Assembly (NCBI RefSeq): GCF_004193775.1
Contig: NC_041011.1
Coordinates: 40,245,167 to 40,309,166, forward strand
Source: Glycine soja
Taxonomy: Eukaryota > Streptophyta > Magnoliopsida > Fabales > Fabaceae
Length of the DNA: 64,000 nt
Reading direction: 5' to 3'
The position numbers and the translations under genes are program-made. The notes beneath the pieces are model-generated. The model had not been told where the DNA came from, did not search any database, and worked only from the letters and a program-made list of their open reading frames with translations. Shown here piece by piece: positions 11,001 through 25,539 of the stretch (positions are counted from its first letter, which is position 1; every line of letters begins with the position of its first letter).

Positions 11001-13912
11001 TCATGACATCACTATTGCTTCTATATTCCACTTAACTGGATTATTACTGAACCGTGTACGGAAAACGAGAGAGAATTTGTTTAAAAAGTTTACATGTCAA
11101 GAGTGAATTTGTTTGATCATAGAAACACTTGCAGTCTTTTACTTGTCTTATGACAATGAGAACAAAATTGAAAATGTTAGGTCTTGAATTTTATTTTTAA
11201 CTTTTGAGAAATCTTTAAACAGTAAGCACCTCCTTCAATCCAGATGTGCACCAACAATGACAACAAAAGTGATTTTATTTCTAAAATTTTAATGGTGACC
11301 TCAAGGTTGTTAAAATAGAGATTTTACCTAGGATCAGAAGGGGTTGAAAATTCATAACTCAGATCGTAAATCGGATTATAAGATCTTACATTCCAACCTA
11401 GAATATTTATATTTATATATAATACATATGCATAAAAAGTAACATAAATAAAACAATCTCTAAATTACTACAAAACATTAAAAATTCATAACCATCACAT
11501 AAATCCAAATAATTAAGTACACACTAATAGGGAAAAAACACATTTTTTATCAAAAAAAATCCATACAGGCTGATTAAAAGAGCTTATTTACAGTATTGAG
11601 AGAGCATGACTCTATCGGTCATAAAAGATTAAATGCCTTAATAACCACAAGTTTAACACATCTTTTCAAAAAGAAAGACAATAACCTTTACGGTAGCACA
11701 GCACATTTAACACACCTTTTCAAAAACTTCTCCTAATTTCAAAAAGAAAAGGATAGAACAGAATAGAGAGAGATGAGTGACTGAGTGAGAGAGACCCAAG
11801 TCCCAATTCTAAATAAGCATCCATTTAAGGACCAATTGAAAATTCTCCACTAGCAAAAAGCATTATATTTTTATATTTAATACGAAAGGGTAATTCATTA
11901 ATGTTGCTACATAACTGTCAGGGTGTGTCCATTACTATTTGGACATTATCATAGACTTGTTTCATATAAACAATGGAGCCTATTCCCCTAAGTTCAATAA
12001 AATTGGATTTTCAGTACAATTGTCAAACTGCTTTTTCACATAGATCCTGAATAATAAACCAAGTGTTATCCATCCATTGGTTCTCTAATCTCTATTTTGT
12101 TGATCATATATTTGCAAAGACAAAATCCTTATTCTTAGTTTCCGAGGGGGAATATTCATAAATTCATATCATATACAACATTCTATCGGCTGTTCAACTT
12201 AAAATTTATTATACCTCATAATTATAACCTTACTTGGTTTCAATGAAAAACAATGAAACCACACACTCTGGAGTTCCTCACTGTTGACAAGACCTATTAA
12301 AAGCACCAATACATACTGCTAAACATGAGCAAATACATATAATATTCAGAAATTCCACCAACAACAAGGAAAGGTAGTCAAAACGTCACATTTTTTTGTC
12401 GTTAAGCAATTCAACAAGACCAAGACAATGAAATCACAAACTCTGTAGTTCCTAACCGTTGACAAGACCTATTAAAAGCAGCCAATACATACTGCTAAAC
12501 ATGAGCAACTACATATATTATTCAGAAATCCCATCAACTATATGGAAAGTTAGTCAAAACGGCACAGTTTTTGTCGTTAAGCAATTCAACAAGACCAAGA
12601 CAATGAAACCACACAATCTGCAGTTCCTAACCGTTGGCAAGACCTATTAAAAGCAGCCAATACATACTGCTAAACATGAACAACTACATATATTATTCAG
12701 AAATTTCACCAACTATACGGAAAGTTAGTCAAAATGTGAAATTTTTGTCGTTAAGCAATTCAACAAGACCAAGACAATGAAATGACACACTCTGGAGTTC
12801 CTAACTGTTGGCAAGACCTATTAAAAGCAGCCAATACATACTGCTAAACATGAGCAACTACAAATATTATGTAGAAATTCCAACAAATTTATGAAAAGTA
12901 GGTCAAAATGTCACAATTTTTGTCATTAAGCAATTCAACAAGACCAAGACAATGAAATCACACACTCTGGAGTTCCTAACCGTTGACAAGACCCATTAAA
13001 AGCAATCAATACATACCGTTAAACATGAGCAAACTACATATATTATGCAGAAATTCCACCAAATTTATGGAAAGTTAGTCACAATTATTGTCGTTAAGTA
13101 ATTCATCGAGACCGAGACAGTGTAAAACTTCTGCATACATAAGCATGATTTCCTACCAACTGCAAATATTGAAAACTGATCTAGATTTCCACAATTCAAT
13201 CATAAAAGCTAATTTGTCAGTACGTGCAACAACGGTAAGCCTAATCACCCTCATCATTAACTAACAAACACAACAAATCAAAATTGCAAAATCAGTTTGA
13301 ATCTGATAGTTTCCAAAAGAAAAACAATATTATATCCAATCATCCACAATAATTGCCCCTTGTGGCTAGGTCACATTCACTAAATACAATTCAATTCTCC
13401 ATTCAAAACAAACAATCAATCAAACGGGATCCCGTAGCCTACAAAATTCTCTAGGCTTCAGAACCCCAACAAACACCAATGACCATATATAATCGAGAAT
13501 AAGAATAATCATGCACAGTTGATATTCTATTATTCTTCTATCTGCATCAACCGATGGCAAAAATAATTGCGAAACAAAAACTAAATTCCAGATCTCAATC
13601 GCTGCAGTTAAAACCGATTGAGGCATCGGCGTTCGAATACACAAGCTGTACTGTTCTAATTCCAGGATTATCTATTCAATTGTATAATTTGCAAGCAGTG
13701 TGTGTGAGATAGAGAGAGAAATTAAAGTTACCGAGATGAAATTGATGACCGCATTGAAGCTTAGACCAGGATCTATCCCCATTATCGGCAACAACCTCGA
13801 GGCAAATGGAACACGACACTGAACCGAAAGACTTTCCTCCTCCAACATCTCCGTCATCCACAACCTTATCATTGTTATTGTTATCCTCTTCTTCGTCGTT
13901 ACCGAGACCCAT
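5093..13912 (-). CDS. RFI2: RING-H2 E3 ubiquitin ligase, RFI2-like (6 exons)
   Basis: Probable RING-type E3 ubiquitin ligase resembling Arabidopsis RED AND FAR-RED INSENSITIVE 2, a phytochrome and flowering regulator; the orthology is from memory of the family. Exons: 13732-13912, 10747-10916, 10075-10133, 6360-6385, 5875-6259 and 5093-5567; all introns are GT-AG and the frame is continuous for 431 residues. The RING spans residues 34-78 with ligands Cys34, Cys37, Cys54, His56, His59, Cys62, Cys75 and Cys78 (C3H2C3), and is split by intron 1 between His59 and Cys62. The N terminus is acidic and Asn-rich. The Ser/Pro/His-rich remainder has no domain I recognise. Introns 1 (2.8 kb) and 3 (3.7 kb) hold repeats and transposon debris, and the intron 5 acceptor is duplicated. 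A telo-box-like AAACCCTAAA sits just upstream of the ATG. Confidence 0.88.
5566..5629 (-). repeat. 32-bp tandem duplication covering a splice acceptor
   Basis: Two 32-bp units (from 5566 and from 5598) differ at about one base. On the gene strand each ends in the acceptor TTAATTTCTGCAG, so intron 5 of the RFI2-like gene has two near-identical acceptors 32 nt apart. Only the downstream one (exon from 5567) keeps the frame; the upstream one adds 32 nt and soon reaches a TGA. Confidence 0.85.
6439..6470. repeat. (GT)n followed by a G homopolymer
   Basis: A short GT dinucleotide run passes directly into about 14 consecutive G residues, inside intron 3 of the RFI2-like gene. It is likely to be polymorphic and error-prone in sequencing. 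Confidence 0.85.
6542..7815 (+). mobile_element. 5'-truncated LINE (L1-type) 3' fragment
   Basis: The plus strand, antisense to the host gene, encodes broken pieces of the C-terminal part of a plant LINE ORF2. The first open piece (6542-6781) has the Trp-rich block that follows the reverse transcriptase. A second frame (6931-7338) has the zf-RVT region, with KIPTKVAFMVWRALSNRLP and then a Cys-x2-Cys, His, Cys pattern. The coding continues in another frame at 7166-7573, so there are at least two frameshifts plus internal stops. The fragment ends with TTTTGCTGAT and a short poly-A at about 7808-7816, as LINE insertions do. I found no convincing target-site duplication. It lies in intron 3 of the RFI2-like gene. 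Confidence 0.8.
7817..9338. other. Intron 3 sequence without recognisable features
   Basis: Non-coding intronic DNA of the RFI2-like gene between the LINE fragment and the TRIM-like element. It contains a small direct repeat around 8483-8545 (AGAAGTAG...TGTTAACAGAAATGG in two versions) but no open frame or RNA gene that I recognise. Confidence 0.5.
9339..9798 (+). mobile_element. TRIM-like miniature LTR retrotransposon
   Basis: Two diverged direct repeats, 9339-9527 and 9614-9798, both start TGTTGGAAAG and share the order AGTTGCAGCC, GGTGGATTAGTCC or GGTGGGTTAGTCC, ATGRCTT, CACCTTACAAGCC or CGCCTTACAAGCC, and ACCAAATT. Directly after the first is TGGTATCAAAG (from 9529), close to the usual primer-binding site for initiator tRNA-Met (TGGTATCAGAGC). 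Directly before the second is a purine tract, TGTGGGGGGAG (9603-9613). The interior is only about 86 bp and codes for nothing. This is the layout of a terminal-repeat retrotransposon in miniature. No matching 5-bp flanks were found, so it is old or one end is lost. It lies in intron 3 of the RFI2-like gene. Confidence 0.65.
10917..12249. other. Upstream-of-array part of RFI2-like intron 1
   Basis: Intronic DNA between exon 2 and the 175-bp array. I see only A+T-rich sequence, with no coding exon, RNA gene or transposon that I can name. Confidence 0.5.
12250..13120. repeat. Tandem array of about five 175-bp units
   Basis: The marker ACAATG recurs at 12250, 12425, 12600, 12774 and 12949, with a degraded sixth start near 13117. 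Successive offsets are 175, 175, 174, 175 and 168 bp. Each unit carries GTTCCTAACCGTTG or a variant, AAGACCTATTAAAAGCA, CATACTGCTAAACATGA, and TTGTCGTTAAGCAATTCAAC. The array lies inside intron 1 of the RFI2-like gene and has no coding potential that is kept across units. Confidence 0.9.
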
Positions 13913-15226
13913 TACAAAAACCCTAAAATGGGAACAAGAGAGAGAGATGGTGTTGTCTGAGAAAAGACAGGAATGAGAAAACAAAGGAAGAAAGGGTGTA
14001 ATCTGAGATCTCAAGTCTTTGGTTTGGGGATGAAGAAGATTGAATTTCTTTGGGATTTTTTTATTTCCGTTTAATCCATTCGCGATCGTTGGATTCTTCC
14101 TCAGACTCCTCATAACTCTTGTTCAATCAACTTCACCGACGGTTGCGATTCATTGCCGGTGCCTTCACCTTCCTTTGACTTTAAATTATTTTTCCCACGT
14201 ATTTTATTTTAACTCTAATTGCTTGTCTTGCTGTATCTACTGTCCTTTCTTGTCCTATTATGATTAAAGATAATGTGATATTTTATTTTTTATGTCAAAG
14301 TGTGTTATCTGTCATTTGTATGTAAAAGATCGAGTATATATAAATAAATTGTTTATTTATAAAAAAAATTGTTTATAGTTTTATTGTTAAAATTTATTTT
14401 ATAATTAGATTTTTATATTTTTTTAGTTGAAATTTGATTTCATTGTGTGATAAAATACATATAATTTAAAAATTATAATGATGTATTAACATATTAACAT
14501 TATTTTAAATTAATACAAAACAATGTTTTAAATATTATTATATTAAAAAAAAATTATTATGATAGGTTTTTTTTCTACGATGTTATTACTATAAAATATT
14601 TATCGGTTTTGTCAATAATTATGATAAATTATTTTATAATAAAAAATTTAGGATCCGTTTATGTGATAAATTCTATGATAAACTAAAATATGATATAACA
14701 ACATACGATTTAGTTCACACTTTTTTATTTGTTAGAAAAATAAAGAAACTAAAGCCTAGCAAACTAATAAAGAAAAAAAGATTTTTAAGTTTACATGTGC
14801 TTAATTTTCTTCTAGTAATAGATCATATGTCTAGTTTTATTCATAAAATTAATAATAAATATTTTGTTAACCTTATTATTTATTAAATTAACTTAATAAT
14901 TTTTATTTATATATAACTGTTCTGACTGTATGAAATTGTAACTTATTCATATTAATACTAATAATAAGAATTAATGAAAATCATTTAGTTGGAAATTGAG
15001 TAAGAGAGAAAGTTTACCCATACTATTCTTTAATTATATTACCAATCAGATTGTTTCCCTTCTAAAAAATTTTAATTTTAAAAATTAAATTAAATTTTGA
15101 GACAAGTAATAATATATAAATTTGTGGGGAAATTTAATATTTTAAAATCAATTATGTAACAGTTTAATATTTTAAATTATTTTCTACAACAATTTAATAT
15201 TATATAAGTATATATAAGTATACATT

Positions 15227-15230
<4 letters not shown>

Positions 15231-15275
<45 letters not shown>
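15231..15275. repeat. (TA)n microsatellite
   Basis: The longest uninterrupted TA run in the window (about 45 bp), in the intergenic region between the RFI2-like gene and TCTP. Confidence 0.9.
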
Positions 15276-15279
<4 letters not shown>

Positions 15280-15510
15280 GTATATCATGTATTACATTAA
15301 ATTTTTTTAATCTTTTTAAAAAAAAAAAAAAGCAAAATGAGATTTTATTGACATTATTTAGTTTCAGGCTTTTAGCATAGGTTTTGCTAAAAAACTATTT
15401 TATCTTATATTATTTTATTTTAACAACAAATTATACCAATGATTAAAATAATCTATCCGTGGATGACAATGATTAAAGCAAATTCACTCCCCTAAAAAAT
15501 AATTTTACTC

Positions 15511-15790
15511 ATTTTTTGTTATCTCAAATTAACCGTGCAAACCATACAAAAATGAATTAAATCATTTTTTTAAAAAGAAAATCAAAAGTAAGTGCGTAGA
15601 CATCATCATAATGAAGGAGGTCATATCCAAAATAACACCCCAATAATAAACAATTTTTTGAAATAGAACATGTGTATATAAAAATATATTCAAATATTTA
15701 TTAACATATATTTATTAAAATTTGAACTAAATTAAAAATTCAAAATAATATAAAAATCTTACTCCCGTGAATTATTAAATATGAATTTAA
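15511..15790. repeat. Diverged direct repeat, copy 1
   Basis: Pairs with 16291-16562. Shared landmarks in the same order are TTTTTGTTATC, GAATTAAATCA, AAAATAACAC followed by CAATAATAA, and TTAAATATGAATTTAA or TAAAATATGAATTTAA. The offset drifts from 780 to 772 bp because of small indels. This could be an old local duplication or paired ends of a decayed element; nothing coding lies between the copies. Confidence 0.65.
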
Positions 15791-16290
15791 TATTTATTCA
15801 AAGCACATGATACCAAGCTAGTTTATTTAATAAAAGAAATACAACCATTTTTTTAGGTTAATTAAATCAAACAATATTTTTTTTTTATCATTTTACTTGT
15901 GATTTGTTCTCCTTTTTTATTTTTTAGTTTTAATTATTTTCCAACAAAAAATTATTTAGAAAGAAATTGACGGAATTATATAAACAATTAAGAAGATTAA
16001 CATGAGTGTATATTTGGTTTAATTAAATGGTCAAATCTTATATGATTTTTTATTTTATATAATACCTTAATTAATTTATTATTTTTTGGAATGGTTTTTA
16101 TAATTAAAATAATCAATTATCATGTGATTCAAATAATAAATAAAATCTTTTATTTATTAATTGTGATATATTTAAAGTATTGAAACTACGCAATTAACTA
16201 TAAGTGTAAAATATTAAAATATGTGTGGAAATCATAATAAATGTATTTAATTAATATGACACGAAATCATAATAATTCATAATTTCACTT

Positions 16291-16562
16291 AATTTTTGTT
16301 ATCCCAAAATCAAACATGCAAAAAAATTGAATTAAATCAACGTTTTAAAAGAAAAATAAAAGAAAGCATGCAAGGCAATACTAAATTGAAGAATATCTTA
16401 TCTAAAATAACACTCTCAATAATAATATTTTTTTAAACATATACATGTATACAAATATATTTAAATATATTGACACATCTACTATCATAACTTATCAAGA
16501 TTTAAATTAAATAAGTAATAATACAAAAATTTATTCTTATAAATTATAAAATATGAATTTAA
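16291..16562. repeat. Diverged direct repeat, copy 2
   Basis: Second copy of the repeat at 15511-15790, with the same landmarks in the same order and orientation. Confidence 0.65.
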
Positions 16563-18384
16563 AATTCGTACATTATACATTAGACTAATATTTAAATATT
16601 TTTAATGTTAAAAAGTACGAATATGCCATTAATCAACGGATAGTGAAAATACTCTTAGTACCTTCAAGTAGCAGTTAAAGATATTCATTTAAGTGTGGCA
16701 GATTTTATCCACAAGGGGTGCAATTTATTTATTTTTCTCTAACCCGAGCCATAGTAAAGCGTCTTCTCTGGTTTCAAACTTGCCCCTCGAGGGTTTGAAG
16801 TTTGGACTTTTTAGTTGGCATCGAGTTTTGGTAAATTCAATAATTGATTAGTCAATATTTTGGTCTCACCTTTATTCTTTATTCTTACCCCACACATCTT
16901 GTCACATGGGAAAATAGGAAAGAATATGTCTCACAAGAGATGGATATTCCGTGCCACAAACATTCTAAAATAGTTAATTATCCGCTAATAATCTATTGGG
17001 ATTAGTCATATATGCTAGAACACACACATATACTTATAGATAAATTTTATATTATTATATCTTATAGAATTATTTCAGCATTAACAATTTTATATGATAA
17101 TATAATTTTATTGATTTAACTGTTAAATAGTTGCACGTCACTTTAATTTCGTTTATGTCAATCTTGATAAACATTGAACAATAAAAGGGAAATTATTTGA
17201 TTCATATTTTATGTGTATTTTTAAAAAAAATTATAATACTAATTTTAATATATATGAATAAAATATCAAATAATTTCACATTAACATTTTTTAAATATAA
17301 TCTAGGTGAAAGAAACTTTAATCTAATAATAAATTTTAATATAAATTTATCTATCCAAATATAATTACTATCAACATAATAGATTAAAATTTAATAATAA
17401 TTATTTGTTTCAAGGTATGATTAATGTAGTAAAAAATATATTAAAACTAAAATAGATAAGAGATAAAGAAATTTCAAAAAGATAAAATATAAAAAAATTA
17501 AATTAGTATGTAAAATAAAAAAGATAAAGATAATTAAGAGAGATAAAATAATTTATCTCCAATAAATTAGAGAAATTTCTTATGAAATCGGAGATCAAAG
17601 AAACAAATTAATTAAAATCAGAAAAAGAATGAAGAAATCATGGAAGAGATGAATGAATTCAAATTAGAGATAAGGTAGATGTGTACACAAGTTAATTAAA
17701 ATGGTCCTTTCATGTAAAAGATAAGAGCGAGAAAAATAAATATTAATGATTAAATTTTATCACAAATAATCAAAATTAAAACGCGTATACGCGACTTCCT
17801 TTAATAATTATGCTTGTTTCACATACAATCGTTATTAAGATAAAATGGAAAAAAACCAATGATGCTTGTTTCATTTCATAATCTTTTCTAAGTTTTTTTT
17901 TTCTGTAAAAAAAAAAAAATCCATACCTAAACTTTATCACAATTTTTCCATTATCTACTCAAGTGTTTTAAATATAATTTTCCGGATTTACATGGATGAG
18001 AATGCCTAACCTAACTTCAACAAAATATTCATTATCACATAAAATAAAGATACTAATTAGATTTAGATCAGGATTAGCGATTAGGTTTGGTTATCAATTA
18101 ATAAATTTTGATTTTGCTTATCAAGAAAAGAAAAGATAAAGATAAAGGGCTAATGTTACATTCGCTCGTCCTATATCAATATCACCTTCAAAACTTATGA
18201 AGATTTCTAAATATATTGCGTTGGCAAACTTAATTGTCTTTCTCTATCTTAATTTGAAATGCATTATTATCCAACAATAAGATAACAAAAGTAGTAAATT
18301 TAGTAGCATCGTGGGATTAAGATTTAGGAGAAAAAATCAAGAACTATTATTGGCAATCTAAATACCAGGAACCCCACCTCATCC

Positions 18385-18392
18385 TATAAAAG
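18385..18392 (+). promoter_or_regulatory. TATA box of TCTP
   Basis: TATAAAAG lies 119 bp upstream of the TCTP start codon. Transcription would begin at about 18415-18425, giving a leader rich in C and T (for example CTCTGTTCCTCTAAGCCTTCC split over 18400-18420, and TCTCTCTTCTTTCTTG further on), which recalls the pyrimidine tracts of translation-controlled mRNAs. Confidence 0.65.
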
Positions 18393-18503
18393 CTCACTGC
18401 CTCTGTTCCTCTAAGCCTTCCAAACTCTTTAATCTCTCTTCTTTCTTGAATCAAACTAAATTCCTTTGTTCAGAGACAAAGAACAACAACAACAACTGTA
18501 ACC

Positions 18504-20098
18504 ATGCTTGTCTACCAAGATCTTCTTACAGGTATAATAGTTTTCATCTTCAGAACTTGTCCTTCTTTTGTGTAGTTTTGGATCTCGTAGGATTGATTGT
18601 TGTTTACTTATGAATGAATTTCGTGTTATGTTTTCATGCACATGTGTTAACTTTCATGTGACTACTCACTTTGGTTATAATTCCTCTTCTTTAGACTAAT
18701 AATAGTATTTTGCAAGCAGATAAGCTATTTGTCCAGGTAAGATTTTTCTTGTTTCTGCTCTGCCACAAGAATGATTTAAAATAATGGAGTTTGGAGGTTT
18801 TTGATTGTCTGTTTCTCCAGGTTAAATGCTTCTAGTTCAGTGGTCTAACCTTAGCTTTGAAGTTTTATCCAAATTTAGAATAGAAGTTTTTTGGTTTTGC
18901 TTTGGAGAAATTATTTTGGTAGTAGTGAACCATCGTGTGTCCACGATCTACATGTATTTAAATTTTTAATTTACTAAAAAAAATAATACTAAATTATATT
19001 TATATGTTATATGGAGATTAGTGAGACCATCAGGTCCGAAACACTTAATAATTTCTCTAATTTGTGACAGAAGTGCATAAAATTTTCTGATTTTGTCAAG
19101 AATTGCTGCACTTAATGTATTCATCCCTAAGGATGACTGGCCTAAAGCCTAATGACTTTAACTTGGTTGTGATTTTCAGTTGGTGTGGTTTCTACTTAGG
19201 GATTAAGATTTTTGCTTGTGTTGCTAGAGGATTGATCTCATGGTAATTTTCAAATGCTTGAACAGCTGAACTTATAAACTTCGTTTTATTGATGATTTTT
19301 TAGGTGACGAGCTTCTCTCTGACTCATTCCCGTACAAGGAAACTGAGAATGGAATGCTGTGGGAAGTGGAAGGAAAGGTTGGTAATTATTTTTATAATTT
19401 GCAACCTATGTTTCTTTGCATGCTTCATTTTCATGTCCACAAAACTATTTTTATGTCATACGTGCCATGTCGCGCCTCAACTTTATTATGTGTAATGTGG
19501 CTTTTGGCAGTGGGTTGTTCAAGGAGCAGTCAATGTAGATATTGGTGCTAACCCTTCTGCAGAAGGTGGGGATGAGGACGAGGGAGTTGATGATCAAGCT
19601 GTCAAAGTAGTTGATATTGTTGACACTTTTAGGCTTCAGGTAAATGATGGAGGGTTTCTTATTTCTTGTTAACCATGAGTTGATTTCTTCTAAAGAACAA
19701 ATAACTTTATTATTTATTTTTATTTTTCAGGAACAACCACCCTTTGATAAGAAACAATTTATTACTTATATGAAGAGATATATTAAGTTGCTGACGGCCA
19801 AATTAGAGGGTGAGCAGCAAGAGTTGTTCAAGAAGCACATCGAGGGAGCAACTAAGTCCCTCCTATCAAAGCTCAAAGACCTCCAATTGTATGTGCTTTA
19901 TCTTCTTTGGATATACATTGTTTATTGTTTGGTCGTTTCCTTTATGCATAAATGATTTCTTATTGTGATCAATGTGACAGTTTTGTGGGGGAGAGTATGC
20001 ACGATGATGGAAGCCTTGTCTTTGCTTACTACAAGGAAGGTGCTACTGATCCAACTTTTATCTACTTTGCCTATGGATTGAAGGAAATCAAGTGCTGA
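18504..20098 (+). CDS. TCTP: Translationally controlled tumor protein (5 exons)
   Basis: Conserved small cytosolic protein tied to cell proliferation and TOR-linked growth control in plants. Exons: 18504-18531, 19304-19377, 19511-19639, 19731-19888 and 19981-20098, with GT-AG introns and a 507-nt reading frame for 168 residues, the usual plant TCTP length. It starts [20 protein letters not shown]. The acidic TCTP signature ([15 protein letters not shown]) is at residues 46-60 and the second signature ([15 protein letters not shown]) at 120-134. The protein ends GLKEIKC. Intron 1 is long (772 bp) and interrupts the tenth codon, a common place for enhancing introns in highly expressed plant genes. 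The gene is convergent with RPT5, 2.3 kb downstream. All signature residues are intact. Confidence 0.97.
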
Positions 20099-21310
20099 GC
20101 ACATGCAATGCATGCCCCTTAGTTATCTTTTATCTGAGTTGAAAAACTGTCTTTAATTTTAGTTCTTGTGTTTTGGGTTTTGGTTATGTTATTAGGACTT
20201 AGGAGGTTGTTTCAAGAGTTTAATTTGTATGCGTTTTTATGTTGGTTGGTATGAGAGGAACATGTTATCGTATAATAGTAATTTAAAAGAGTATCATGTG
20301 TTTTAGTTATGGCTCTGTGTTCTATTTGCCAATATAATTATGCTCTGGGTGATGTTCAAATCATTAAAATATTTTCTCATATTTCATATCCACAAATCAC
20401 TTGTGATATTCAAACTGTGACCAAAGTATGGGCTTTACTACCATTCTAAAGCAAAACACATACATTTTGGTTATTAAAGAAGACGAGCTTTAGCGTGCAA
20501 AACTGGCTTAACAGGTTAATGTTGAGTTATTTTAATTTAAAATAAATAAATCCACGTGTCACATATCTAGTCCCGGTGTAACACGCTATGCTCATGGCAG
20601 TACCCAAAATGCAGATCAACATATGCAAATGTTGTTATGAGGGCAGTGCCAACAAAGACACCTTGAAGAAGCCAAGAAGGAGTAATCTGCATTCCATTTG
20701 TTCCAACCACTCAATTGCATGTCTTAATTCTTAACACCAAGTTACCAACTTGGGCATGATAGATAAATTATGAAAGTTTATATTTTATTATTTGAACAAA
20801 TTAGGAATGTTATGGGATTTACCTTCCTTTTACTCTCTTTCCTTTTTTTACGGGATTCTAATTCCATGTTTAAGGGATTTGTCTCCTATGTTCTCCTATT
20901 TAATTAAAATGGATTACTTATTATTTGAATCGATAAAGCAAATATTTTTACAATCTCCTTATTTTTGTTCATTTGCATGGAAATGCTTTCTTTGGCTATT
21001 ATGCATGCCGTTAACAATGGTTAGTGGAATAGTAGCAACCAGTCAATGTATTTAGAGATTACCAAACGCATAAATCAACTAGCATGAGATTGTTTCAACA
21101 TGATAAGAAGTTTAAGTTTGAATCCAAAGTATCCAATCACGTTAAATACTTGAAATGAGAACTTTATTGTTTATAATGATCTTATCTCACTTAAATAGAA
21201 TGGTCTCGAATAAAAAATACATGTAATATAAACCAAAAAAGTCAATATATATAGAAATGGTCCCCTTATTTCCAATCTTTTTTGTTCCCTGATAATGTCC
21301 TTATTTTTAC
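20099..21310. other. 3' flank of TCTP and intergenic DNA
   Basis: The first few hundred bases will be the TCTP 3' UTR and terminator. The rest shows no gene; an 87-codon plus-strand frame at 20792-21055 is hydrophobic and A+T-driven, with no recognisable motif. Confidence 0.5.
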
Positions 21311-21329
21311 CAAAAATACTGGTAATAGG

Positions 21330-21790
21330 CAGGACTGGTCTCTAGTATCCTTGAAAATTTTAGAAAGGCTTCTGGTTTAAAAGTGAGCATAGCTAAATCT
21401 AGAGCTTTTTATTCTTCCGGGGCGCCCAGATTGAGAAGTGCACTAACTTTATTTCAATCCACCACACAAATTGCTCGAATAAATATTTTGGCTTCTCTAT
21501 TATCAAGGGATGTGTGAAAAGATCAGACTTCAACTTCATTTTCATTGTTGAGAAGCTTCTCAAGAAATTAGCTTCATGGAACACATTGCTTTCCAAATAA
21601 ACCCGGGAGGGTTGCAATTACAACATATTGCATCATTTGCATGCAAATCAGTACGGCAAGGAACTTTATTTGGAAATGTAAAACAGTGATCGAGGGATAA
21701 ATCTGGGAGAAGGTCGCTACGCCTGAGTCTCAAGGTGGGATAGGAACTAGTTGAGCAAAAGAAGCGAACCCATCTACTATAATGGCAGCT
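21330..21790 (+). pseudogene. LINE reverse-transcriptase relic
   Basis: The plus strand reads ENFRKASGLKVSIAKSRAF and then, after a frameshift, a stretch with KRSDFNF, a broken EKLLKKLASWN and LLSK. This is the order of the block after the catalytic YADD region in plant L1-type reverse transcriptases. The pieces are in different frames with stops, so the copy is dead. It is internal to the element, with no poly-A or target duplication seen, and sits between the convergent TCTP and RPT5 genes. Confidence 0.7.
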
Positions 21791-22383
21791 AAAAATCGTC
21801 ATTATTCCTAAATGAACACTGCCAAAAATATCAGCTTAACTTTGTTAGTTTCAATTTGACGAAAATGACCTAATTAATACATTTTAAAAAAAATTAGGAA
21901 CCAAATTAAATCTTTAACTTAAGAATCAAATCAAATATAATTTGTTGACCAAATTCATAATTAAGTCATAAATTTATAATATAGTATAGTCGCAATCTAC
22001 ATAGCTGCGCTCTTGAGAACAACTTGAATCGATACATGTATAAAAAGTAAAATAGTCCACAGGTTAAAATAAAATTCTGATCACAGCCTTAACACGTCTT
22101 GTTTGTTTATCATAGAGATTCGCAGCCTGATCAACAAGATTTTAAATATAGCAAGCCGATCAAATTTCTATTACTACTACAAAGTTGACGATCAGATTGT
22201 GTTTTTTATATATAAAAAAAATATATCATGACTCTGGCAAGCTGAAGGTTATCACACGATTAAAGATTGCCAAAAAATAAGAAAAAGATAATAAATGTCA
22301 AGCATCCGCTTAGGTTCTCCATTGGCTTGAAATATCTCAATGGATCTTTGTAAACTGAAAAATAGCTTGTTCCACAATCCAGC

Positions 22384-25394
<3,011 letters not shown>

Positions 25395-25515
25395 GTCAAT
25401 CCAATCGATTCAATAGTAACACTCACAAATTGGGGAAAGAAAGAACCAACTCTGCGCAACTACAAGTGTTTTCAAAGAGAGACCAAGCCGTGTTTTTATT
25501 TCTGTTTCCAGATTT

Positions 25516-25523
25516 TTTTTATA
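25516..25523 (-). promoter_or_regulatory. Candidate TATA box of RPT5, next to a telo-box-like motif
   Basis: On the minus strand TATAAAAA lies about 122 bp upstream of the RPT5 ATG and is directly preceded by AAAACCC, part of the telo-box AAACCCTA. Further telo-box-like sequence (GTAACCCTAACCCTAT on the minus strand, near 25239-25254) lies in intron 1. The placement is plausible, but nothing in the sequence shows function directly. Confidence 0.45.
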
Positions 25524-25539
25524 GGGTTTTATGTATATA

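Larger units (their letters stand above)
14114..18384. other. Intergenic A+T-rich region between divergent genes
   Basis: Separates the minus-strand RFI2-like gene from plus-strand TCTP, so it holds both promoters. It contains a 45-bp (TA)n run (15231-15275) and two diverged direct repeats of about 265 bp at 15511-15790 and 16291-16562. No supported open frame was found. Homopolymer runs and A+T tracts dominate. Confidence 0.6.

Noticed and set aside
13676..14113. 145-codon minus-strand frame starting upstream of the RFI2-like ATG
   Set aside because: It reads the 5' UTR in frame and runs on into intron 1. The conserved start is the internal ATG at 13912, after the telo-box-like leader.
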